Source: Tribonema minus
Lineage: Eukaryota > Sar > Xanthophyceae > Tribonematales > Tribonemataceae
Direction of reading: 5' to 3'
DNA: 64,000 nucleotides
NCBI GenBank assembly: GCA_017506865.1
Contig: JAFCMP010000055.1
Location: forward strand, 62,001-126,000
Shown here: one piece after another, positions 11,009 through 23,000 of the stretch
Position numbering within the stretch: the first letter of the stretch is position 1
Layout: every line of letters begins with the position of its first letter
Translations under genes and position numbers: made by a program
Notes under the pieces: model-generated
Told to the model about the DNA's origin: nothing
Database searches by the model: none
Seen by the model: only the letters and a program-made list of their open reading frames with translations

Positions 11009-14000
11009 CTAGGCAAGGAAGGGGCCAACATAGCCTGCAAGGTTGGTCCTTGAATTTATGCAGGCAGGTGCTGTGTTCTTGTCGGCTGGCGTGCGTCCGC
11101 GGTCTGGGGAAAATGCGGTCAGTGCGAGTGCCTGCAAACGCAGCGCCAGCCGCGCAACAATCTCGGGTGACTGCGCAGCGATGTTGGTCCGCTCACCGGG
11201 ATCAGCAAAGATGTTGAAAAGGCACGCATTCGGGTACGGGTAGGTCATGTCTGCAGATCCGCAGTCCAGCTGTACATGAGGCAGAGCAAACAGAGGGTAA
11301 TATTATGACATGCCCACACACATGAAACTAGGTGGCTTGTACTATAGTACGTGAGCCATATACGACCGCAGGATGGCAGAAACATGCAAGGAACACTCAG
11401 TGCAATTGCAATCTAACTGCCATGGTATCAGAGCTTTCACTGACTGCATGGGACTGTTTGCACATCCAGGATGCGCCCACAAAGTGTCAAGCTTGAGGGG
11501 TACCACCGTTCAGCCTCAAATCTTTGATATGTCAGCAAAGTGACTCCCTGTTCTATCAGCACCGCCAATGGCCCATCGGGCATTGCGGCAGGTCAAAAGA
11601 AAATCACTTTGACTTGTCTGAGAATTTAGGCAATAAATCCTTCAAAGTGTGCTCGTGGCCAGTCGTACAGAGAGGATGTTTACTTTCGGCAGCATGTGTG
11701 CTGATGATGAAAGCAGCGCGTCTATCTATGGCCGACTTGTGCTCAAATCAATGATCGGCACTATTTTTGTGACTCAACAAGTACTGCGTCACAGCATGCT
11801 CGCAGCTACCTGAATAGTGTCCACCGTTTGGTGGATCTCAATACGTGCTTGTGGTTGTCAATGACTACAAAATGAGAGGAGCCAGCCGCAAAATGAGCAG
11901 ACTAAAGGTACAAAGTTCGCCGAAACACCAAGACACTGCTGCGACAGACTAAGGGTGACGTAGTGCAAATGATCACGGGTTCGTGCAATGACTGCATTGG
12001 CTGGTACTTGTACACTGCACCAAATTCATGCATGTTCAATGTTCGCTCCTTGTGATGACTGCCGCAAGCTGGCCGGTAGGCACCATAGTACTGCACATCT
12101 TTCAAGAATGAGAGTGTCTTCTCCTGTGTTCAGGTGCGGGCTTCGCAGCGCCCTGGATCTGTGCTTCCGCTGGTCTTCCCCTCAACTGTCACAGATCTTG
12201 CATGTAAGCAGCGGCAACATCTGCCAACAATTTGTATTTGAGATCTGCACCAAGTAGCCTGGATGTCACAGTTGAGGAGCTCTGAGCCTGGTGTACGCTT
12301 TGAAAGCCTCAGAACAATGTTGAAAGTACAAAGCACAGTATACTGATGAATGTCCAGTATGGCTCTCAAGAGAAGCGACAGCCAGCTTCAGTGGCATTGG
12401 AATGGTCCGCTGCGTTGTGCGTGCACCGGGGAGGTTCAAGTTGGGGTCCGGTTTTTGATACCTGTTGTAGCGATATTTAGATCCATGGCCCTGCTTCCGC
12501 CAGCCCCTGACTGTAATTCACCAGCCTGACAGTGTGGCCCAAAGTGTTACTTTAGACCTTACCAGCCCTACCTACTAGTGGCCGTCGTCCTGACCCTTGC
12601 CCTGATTGTACTCGTGACTCAAGGCTCACCTATTGTGCATGCCGCATGATGCACCTGATGGGTCTGTCACTGCTGCGGAGTTTGCTTGTTTGCCCCAGTC
12701 CGCGATCTGGCCTATGCCGGCCATAATCTTCAAGATGAAGCCTTGCAACGCCAACCCTAGCCCTGACATGACCTTCAAGGTAACCTGAACAATCCGCTCA
12801 GGCATGGCCGCTCTGCTACTTGTTTGCAGTCAACGTAGGACTCATGTGGTTCAAGCATGCCCCACTGGCCTCTGTGCACTTCGGCCTCTCCCCACTAGCA
12901 CTTTGCAGCCCTTGAAGTTCTCAATGACATTCTGCTACACAGTAGTACCCCCATGGATAGGGGTAGAGCGTGGATCTAACCCTAATGCAGCGCGTCTAGC
13001 GCTCACTCACCACGGAGAGCTTGCTTGTAACTGGCGTCGTTGCCGTTGGGCCTATCTGCTCTGACCAGTCCGCGCTCTTGACCTTCCCCACCATGAGCTT
13101 GTACCCCTGCTGATCGATCACCACCTGAGGGGCAGCAATCCCCGCGTTGCGTTGGATCCCCGACACAACCTCCGTGCGCGGGGACGTATCGTTCGCGCCG
13201 GATATGTACTGCCACATGTCTAGACCGTCAACGGGCGGCAGGCCGAACGAGGCCGCCTTAGTATCCGTTGGGTCCACACCCGCCAGAGCACAAAACGTTG
13301 TGTACCAGTCTTCTATTGCAACAAGCCCGCTGAGGACTTTCCCGCGCATGGCCCTGGGCAGAAAGCCCCCCGATACGAACGCGTTGCCCCGGATTCCCCC
13401 CTCCAGCGTCCCGTACTTGCCGCCCCGCAGTGGGTAGTTACTGGCACCGCCCTGCAATAAATAGAAGTCGCAGAAGAATTGAAGCAGGCGTTACCAATGC
13501 CAGTACAGTTGCTCATTTCCGTGACTTGTATTTCTGAAAAATGCGCTCATGGTTACTGACCATTTCTTTGGTAGAAATCAGCATTTTAATTTGAAAATTC
13601 GACGTGCTGATGGTGGTAACGGGCAAAATTTAATGCCATCTAAGAATTGTCTGCAGGATTATTCTAGAAGGCTGTTTGGCATTATCTCGAGCTTATACCA
13701 TGCTTGGCTATCGGGATGCACCAGATGCAGCAGCTGCCATCCACCTCATATTCTGTCAGAAAGGCTAACACCAGAAAAGTGCTCTGCACACAGTGACACA
13801 CGCCCATGATATTCCTTGATGCGCTATTGTGCCTGCGTCGCCGAGTCGACAAGATGCATTTTTTCATGAAAATACCACCACGCTCTCACTTTGTGATAGT
13901 GCGCAAACACAGCAAGAGATCAACACAAACACATTAGACACGCACGTGCAGTGGCACTCGGAGAGGCTGCCGCAGTGTCATTATGGGCCTGGCTACGTCG

Positions 14001-17000
14001 CTATTCAAAACTCCCAAATTTGTTATTATTTTTATTGCACTGCCCATGGGGTGCAAAGCAGCCGCGTTGTAGAGACTGTCAATGAAGTTACAAATATACA
14101 ATGTGAGCTTGCGTGGGTGCAAATTGCCAACGTCTGTTCCAGCCTATATTATTGCCGGCTTCTGCACCCACCAAGTCCCCAGTTGCACACAACAGTACAA
14201 TGTAGTACAACATGACCGCATTTGCGGTGCTGCGAGCACCTGAGGCAGCGAGGGGCTTGTGAGCTGGGCAGCTCCACACAAGTGCACGTCAAGGATATAG
14301 ATGATAAGAAGACTCACTACGGCACGAGCGTCATTTGGGCATTAGTGTCCGTCACACATATCATGTGCACCTTTCACTCTGTCAATTGCTACTGTGGGGT
14401 ACATTGATTTTTTGAAATGACAGGTGAGGGGGGGGGTGGAGGAGAGTTACTGTAGAGCAGGAAGGGGAGTCAGCCAGGCGCGGGAGCAGGAAGGGGGCAG
14501 GGGGGAGACAGGTGGCCTGTTGACCAGGATGCAGCTTCTAAATCGTCAGCTAGAACTCTAGCAGTCACAGCCAAAGCACCAGCAGCAGCATAACTTTCCA
14601 CACAAGCGCGTATCTATCATAGCACGCTCATCTAGTGAATGAAGCCCCTTATTGGCCCTGAAACTCAATGGTATACTGTACAATCCATGGTGTTCCGGTT
14701 GGCGGAGAAGTGGCAGACGCTGCATGATCACTTTAGAGCCACAGTGACTCACATCTCGGGAAGTTGGACCGCCATTGTCAGCCACGACGACGATCAGAGT
14801 GTTGCTCCACATCCCAGTGTCCTGGAGGGTCTGGACCAGCCTACCAACCCTCCTGCGGCAACAGCAAGGTGGCAGCAGTGCAAACACGTACAGATGATGT
14901 AGCAAGTTGTGAGCTAGCTGGTAGCAGGGCAACGACAACATACTATGCGCAGCGGCTCATGTTGCCCAGGTGCCCCGGGCCGGTCCGACACGTGGCTATT
15001 CTGCCTTGTACAGATGGCAAGCCTAAAGCCCAAGTGGGGCAGTGTGACGTCAGCGATCTTATTCGGGTGGTGATTTTGCATGCAACAATTGTCTGCATGT
15101 ACATCAACTTGTTTTCATTGATAGCAGCAGGCCTCGGCGACAAGGAATTTCATTGGATGGCATTACTACGTCTACTTCAACCACAAGACTTAACCGCAGG
15201 GCTACCGCCGGCCTGTTGCGAGGTGTTAGAGGAGATAAGCAGCAAGCTGGTCCAAACCCAGCATTCAATGATTCGTGCAAAGATGTATTTTCTGAAGCGC
15301 CAATGACTGTCATTCGATGAGCGTTGAAGTGTGCAGCTCACCACACCGTAGCATCAGCGTTGGAAGCTGTTGCAAAGACGGCTTTGTGCTTTGTGCATAG
15401 TTGCTTCGGTAACGGACACCCATCTGAGCATGCAATACGGTTGACTGGTATGCGTGCATGGCAAAGCAGTTCCTAATGTACTGAATGCTGACTTACATTG
15501 CCTCTTAAGACTTCGTTCACAAGCCACTTCCCATTTGCTGCATTGTGCTCATGCGTAGAAGCCTACGATGTCCGTTATGAAGGCGAGCTCATCCACATGG
15601 TCATTTACTTGAGCCAGCGGCTGCCAAAGCATTGCTTGGACAGAGCCAGTTCCTACTGCAATAATGTGCTGCACTACCGTGTGACATAGCTGCCAAGGTA
15701 GCCATAAGCACTCACGTGCCAACACCCGTTCAGTGTTGTTACAGCACTGGACTTGGAGTTTTGGCAATCAAGAAAGTCCGTAATGAAGATCAACTCATTC
15801 ATCAGGTCATTCACCAACGCTTACAAGCATGTGCAGTGTTAACAATTGCCCAAGAAAAGCCAGTGCCCTGGTTGACAACTTGACAGAGCCATCACTTAAA
15901 ATTGTTAGTAAACCCCGACACAATGAGTCGAGCCATCAGCACCCACATGTCAATATCCTTCACCGCTGCGTTGTATTTTTGGCGGTTAGGGTTGTCCGTG
16001 ATGAAGCTGAACTCGTCCATCAAGTCGTTCACAGGCGCCAATGGCGAATGCACGGCATGCGTCGCCCACACCAAGAACAGAGGCTGGTCCTGGTCGTGGA
16101 ACTGTATTGTTTGGGAGACGCGGGCTTCAAAGAGCGAGTCCTCGTACTCGCAGCCATTTTGAGTAGTAGAGGTGCATCGCTTGGGCGGCTTATAGTTGAC
16201 GGCAGGGCCGTCGTCTTCCCAGAGGTCAATCAAACTAACTCCTTTGCTGCACATGGCTTGACCGTCAGCGTACGTCCACTGGTTATTGCCTGAGGCCAGG
16301 TATGCCAGGGACCTGCTGTACCCACGCGCTGCATGAAGGAGAGAAACCGCAGGAAAGGAAGCACACTAGTATTGAACATGCAGATGCGCACAGTCACCAC
16401 ACAATGTGTGGTGGCATGCTTTGAACCCTAAACCACTAAGTGCTGGGTGTCTCGTCATACACACATGTGAAAGTGACCGACGTTCAGCTAAAAATAAACT
16501 TTTCTTTGTGTGTAGCCCCAAGTCAGCAGCATTTTTAGCGTCTTGGCAGCCAGGCAATAGTGATACCCATGCACTGCTTGCGGGTGGGGGGAGGCGGGGG
16601 GGGGAAGAAGCAGGACTAAGTTGCCAACCATTTAGGTTGTCAAGGTGATTGACTTGCAGAGTGTTTCAAAATGGTCAACGAGCAGCACAATATTTGACCC
16701 CACTAATCTGAGCTGGGTGACCAGTTGTGCATGCCTGAAAAGTGCCTTGACGACTTGCAGCCTCTGTTTTGTGTTTCCAGTCTGGATACAGTAGCAGTGG
16801 TGGCCACTTTGAGGTAGGGGTGCGCCATGTGTACACGCCGGACCATGGTGTATCAATTCACAAACATTTGTTAAGGTAGACAAGTGGTGTAAAGCCCGAC
16901 GGCGTCTTTCTCTCCCTCTTTCTCCGTCTTGCTCTCTACCCAAGTGCTGATGAAGGCTGTGAACGGCAGCATTGAAAAGAATGCATATCCTACTTGCCCA

Positions 17001-20000
17001 GCATGTTGTCAAAGCTCGATGCGAGCTTGGTGCAGGCGTAGTGCAGTCCTGCACCAGAGGTGCACCATACACGCACCGCCGCCTACTACGCCTCTGATTG
17101 TTGCAGCCTGCCTCACTCATTGTGTGCACATCATGATCATTGCGTAAGCTGGCAGTGACAGCAAAGCGCAAGAGCGTAGGTGAGTAGTGGCCGACATGCC
17201 GAACCAGCCTCAGGCTGAGTACAAGCCTGGTTCTCCACATGTACAGTCTGATTCTCAATGTGTGCTAGCTATTAGATGTGCCACGCCAGTAGGAATGCGT
17301 GGACTGCAACCAAGTACCTGGAAGGATCTGCGGTGAGTGCTTGAGTGTAGCTGGGCGATGAAAATTCACATTAATGTGGAAGCCAGCGCTGCACAGAGTG
17401 CGCTGCCTCGTATCAGGTGATGCGTGCGTCGATGCGTGCGTCCTCGTATGTTCAAAATAGGAGGTGAGTTAACACTATGATACCCTTGTAATGATATACT
17501 CAGGCTGCTGGGCATTGCTCATGGTAATGCCACTCTGCTTTCAAAGCATTGATATGATGTTTGAAGTCGGCCAACAACTTGAACATCAGTTTTTGTAGAC
17601 ACGACCCACCAAGCTTGCCAACTCAAGGTATTGCAACTTCAGCTCCGAGTCGGTGCCATTTATGAGGCGGACTTATTGTTATCAAGCATTCTGTCAGTAT
17701 CATGCTGTTGCAGGTTGTACGCACAAACATGACCAGCTTGGGGAACTGTAGACTCTGAGTAGTGCTATGGCGTCACTGTGATGTTTGCAAGCTTCTGAGC
17801 AGTCTCATCATCTTCCACTGGCACCTGAGGTTGTGGGATTGCCGCATCGAATGTTCCCATTTATGCAAACCACTTCACTCTAGAAGTTGAATGCGGCATC
17901 CAAAGCTTGCATGCCGCACCCCGCATGCCACACTATTCATGACAATTTGGAAACATAGTTGACTATTAGTAAGTAGTACATGCAAGAATCCCGGCGGCTC
18001 CCTGCACGCTCATGCAAGAATCCCTGCACGCTCGCTTCTGCCAAGCTCCCGCGATCAAGGGGCGCGACACCGTAGTACACAATAGGATGCGCGGCGCGCT
18101 ACTGAGGCTGGCGCAGCAGCAGTGTTGCGTGTGCCGGTGGCGGTGGAGACCCGCCGGGTGCCCTTCCTGCACTTGCCACACTCCGGCGCTGAGTTGCTGC
18201 GCATGGATCTGGTCCTGCCCGACCACTCTTTCCCACTCACTGCCTTCAACGACCCCGCGCGCCGCCTGCCGCGCGTGGTTGATGTTACCTGTATTGAAGT
18301 GCAGTGCGCCAGCAATGTGCAGCCGGCAGCCAAGAACCCTGCGGCGCTGTGCTCAGCACGCCAGTCCACCAAGAAGAACCACTATTCGCGCCAGTTTGAC
18401 GCGAATTGCTATTCCCTTGCCACAGCGGCATTTGGTTCCTTTGGTGTGATTGGCGATGAAGCCAGCGCCCTCATTACCGCCATGATGGCTGAGGAGTATG
18501 CAGCGCGCGAGCAGAGCGACTTTGGCCTGGCGGAGGCGGCGCTTAAGGGAATTGCAGTTGCTAGGATGAGGGCTGCGCTTTCCACTGCGCTGCAAATGGG
18601 GTTATATCAGCGAGTGATGGCGTATCTGGCGGGGCCAACTTGTGGGGGCAGCAGTAGCTACTGCTGCCCCTAGGGGTGCTGAGGCAGACGAAGTCCTCCT
18701 GGAAGCCCTTCTGTAGTTAGCTTGGCGGTCAGTCACTGTGACCGTTTGATAGTGTAGAGAGCGCATGTGTCACACGTTTGACACAGCACATGACATAATG
18801 TGTACACGAGTTGCATACTTTGTTTTTCAAAGGGTGTTCCGCCCCTCACGCAGAAGTAAATAAAGTACATGCAAGAGGCCTATAGTAGTATGGCACACAC
18901 ACAACTTGAAGGCGGTGCATCATGATTGAAAGCTACATCTGATTAACTCTTAATAATAAGCAAATTGAATATTGCAATTGCCCCACAGACAGATCCGCAT
19001 TTCATTCAAGGCCTGGCCCACCCACTGGCAGCTCCGAGTCCTGGACCACACACTCTCATAGTATTATTCCACCCAGGAATACATTGCACTTGAATTCAAA
19101 GTTTGCATGGGCCACCGTAGTGGGCCCTGACCTGCCAGACTGAGTGGGGAGTCTGGCTACATGTACCCCGCTATGAAACAACATGCCATTGGGAGACAGC
19201 AGGAACTGACAATTCAAGTACTTCAAGTACTTAAATGTCAATGAACAGAGAGAAAGAAAATGTACTACTGTACCATGCAAAGGCTTGCCCCACTGACAGT
19301 GTCACGGTGGCCCCAATACGATCAGAACAGTGACACTCATCGAGGCCACCCGGTTGCATCATCATACACCGACTCCTTCCCATAAACATCTCATATGATA
19401 CATGCGTTGGCAGGCCCAGCTCGCTGAGCATGGCTCGTCAGGTTGTCACAGCCTGAGCCTCAGGCTGAGGCCCTCAGCCCCAGGGCCTGAGGTTGGAATT
19501 GAAAATGTTGGCTGTTCACCTGGGCCCAGCCCGAATGCATGGGGGTTACAGGGGGCCAGCAACTGGCGCTAGAAGGGCACTTCTAGAAACTGTAAGCGCC
19601 TTCCTGGCGCGCAAGACATTCAGTCTGGCCGACTGCATACTAATCACCTGACTGTGAAAATATGCACCAGGTCCTGTGGGTCCTGCTTTGAAATCTGATT
19701 CAGGTCCTGTTTTGATTTTTTTTTCTCTTCTTTACAACTGGAACTTCTACTTCAAATCTCCAGACTGGATTGTAGTACCTCGGTGTACAAATATTTCCAC
19801 TTCTGCAGGCAACATCGTGCTTCAGCTCCAGCTTCAAGTTGCAAGCATCATGATAGAGGCTTGCGCTGCTGTCTTTATGCGTGCCGTGGCCAATGAACAT
19901 GCAGCTAGTGCCAGCAGCACCGCTTTGGCGCCTTGACATGAGCTGCTTCGTCAGCGACCTCTGACGCAGTTCACGTCCGATGAACCAGACTGCTTCTGTC

Positions 20001-23000
20001 GTATGGAACGCTGGCACATGAATCACGCCAGAAAGTCATGATGGCTGCAAAAGCCGTACAGAATAGCTCTGAGAGCTGATGTTGATCTCACATGAATTGA
20101 CATGAGAGCACTTGAAACGGGGTGGTAAGTTGAACTCGAATCCTACCGCACTGGCAGGGGGCCTGAGGATCCTCTTGAGTGCGACACAACAACACAGAAA
20201 TTCACACTTGAAGCTTTCCGTATAATAATCATCAATTCACTGACAGGAATTACTAATTGTAAGGGCCTGACTCGGAGTCTCGGAGGCTAATATGCACAAG
20301 CGTCTGAATCCTCCTATTAATCACCTGATGCAATCAAATTGAATGATGACATGTATGTAGTACAGTAAGCCAACTTGAATAATTTCAGCAACCAACTTGT
20401 CAATGAATTTAAAGGTGACTGTTACAGTAGTTGTGCTTAATAGTGACTTGATTATCCTTTCGAAACACGATGGCGAGTAAACAATTGAAGCAACTTTAAG
20501 TACTGAACAGTGCCAGTGTTAGGTTCGCCGCAAGTAGGAGCGGCTCCTGCCAACAAGCCTCGGGCTGATGTTGTTCATTGCTGATGTGACATCATGATTG
20601 TGACACCACAGCGGTCGAGTCTGTCGTCAGGCTGGTGACCGTTGCTGCACTCGGTCTAATGATGAATTTATGGGATGATAGTTGCTTTGTACTTGGTAAA
20701 TTTCTGGGCTGCACTTGAGCCGGAGTGATCCTCAGGATTCCTGGAATCAATAAATTTTCCAGCAATGATCATCAACTTGAATGATTTACGATGTGCACTT
20801 TTTCACAGGTGACCTACCAACTGAGGGCACCTTCTCGCCAAATCATTGCAGTCACTTTAACCTCATTGACTGGCAGTGCGTACCTTTAGGAATCTGGCCC
20901 CTGGAAGAGCCGCCAGCATGCCACTTGCCCGCAAAGTGAGTTCGGTACCCCGCTGTTCTGAGTTTCTCTGAAGCGACAGAGTGAGTTGAAAGAACACCAG
21001 CAAAACGCAGCAGACCAGACTGAGTTAGCGAGGCGCACGAAGGAGAGCTCAGCATCATCAATCGATTCACCAGTCCAGATGGCAGCATGATGATTCTCAG
21101 ACTGTCTGCTGAGTCAGACCTGCAGTTTGGAGCCATCTTGCATTAATATTTATGCCCCAGCATCATGCTGCCGCAGTTTTAAATCACCAACTCGCCTTTC
21201 ACAGTGTCAGTGAGCACGAGGGCTGCAGCAGTACTGTCATGGTGACCAGCCTGAGGCAGGCTGATGTATCGTTACACTTTCATTTGCCAGTGGCTACAGA
21301 GTCAGTGCATCGCAGCTCCTGCCAGTGTACGTATGGACTTGTATTTATAAAGGCCCAAGGGAGGCCGGGTTGCTTATGCAATCGAAAAGCTTGCGTCGAC
21401 GCAGCAGCCTAGTCTGCGCTGTGCCAGTGTACTCGTTGAGTGCTTCACGCACTCGTTCGGCTCTCTGAGGCCTGACAATGTGCTTAATTTCTTGTCGCTG
21501 AAGGCGTGAAAAACCGGACCAGGTATGATTATGCTCCGAGTCGTCTTCCGACTGTCAGTGAGTCGAGTGGTGTATTGTACTCAAAGTAAATAATCTTAAG
21601 ATCTTTCAAGTACTCATTGACAATTAATTACCTGTCAGTGAGTACTTGCTCATTGACAAGTACTTGTGCTTCAGATGTACTTCATTTACTTCGGAATCCG
21701 TTTGAGGGGCAGAAATAATTGAAAGATGTGCAATAATTATTGTGAACTCTCGTGTTCATGTCAAGCAGGTGGTCATAGTATTACGCATCAAATTTTGTGA
21801 CCGACGGCGTGCTGAAACACATGCTCTATCTACTGTAACACTTAGTCTACTAGTATAAAACGGTCACTGATTGCCAGGCCAACTTGAGTCAACATCAACT
21901 ACCGTGTGACAGGTGGGCTTTAAGTTAAGGAATTGCAGGAGGACTTTGTCCGCCTCAGAACCCCGGGGCCCGTTGCTCCCCTTAGGCTACCAGTTGGCTT
22001 GTACTACTCGGGTACATATATATGAGGGTTACCGTAATAGACTATGTATTTTGTTTTTTCAACGCAGCTGCCATGATGATGCCGAAGCAGAAATGTCTGA
22101 GAGTCACTGTACTACCACCAGTAGTACCTGACAGTGCGCAGCTACCCAGCTTTTTCAGGAGTCGTACTACATGAGATCTCGGATTCAGTGACACCCTCAA
22201 GGTCAGGCTGACACCCTCAAGGTCAGGCTGGCGGTCATCGGGTGGGAGTATGACATGCAGTTTGTGAGTTCTACCCTCAAGTGCGGCACAGTGAGTGACT
22301 CTCAGGCTGAAACATGCGTCATTGACAAGGGGTTCATGCTTAATAACATGAAACCTTATTATTGGTAACCATCTGCAAGTTGAACTAAACGGCACCGTGC
22401 CCTCTGAATCGGAATTCCATCATCATGTTAACAAGCAGCAAACGATCATGATGATCGCAGCCTGAGAGTCCGACAAATCGTGTGACAAGGACGGTCTAAA
22501 GTTTGACTTGGACAATTTGAAGGTCATTTGATGCCAGGTCCTGGCCGGGCCTTGTTTTCAAATTTAAGACCTGGCAGTGTTAGCAATGCCGCACTTCATA
22601 AATCACAGCAAGTTGAGATGATATGGGGAGTTGAAGGGCACTGTGATCATAACAATCGCCTTCAATACTGCATGCCAGTCACGGTGATACGGTTGGAGGC
22701 ATTCAGGCTGAAGGACACGAAAGCAATGTTCGCAGCAGACTGAGTGCGCTGCCTGAATGTGGCTGCAAAAAGCATTCAGGCAAGTTAAACATGGATGATG
22801 CTGAAACTTTGAAAACGGCGCCGAGGCCAAGTACTAGTAGTACCACAACTAGCAGGCTTCATTTAATTTATAAAAAATGCTGTACCAGATTGTGCACTTC
22901 ACCACCGCATTCACCAAAATGCACGATTCGAATGATGTTGATACAAAGTCCATGTCACAGTACAGTTCGCGTGCTGTGTACACCTTTGACTGTACTGTAC

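Noticed and set aside
16632..17258. 208-codon minus-strand open frame in sulfatase intron 3
   Set aside because: No family motif, unusual composition, and surrounded by non-coding DNA. Length alone is weak evidence in a 64-kb window.
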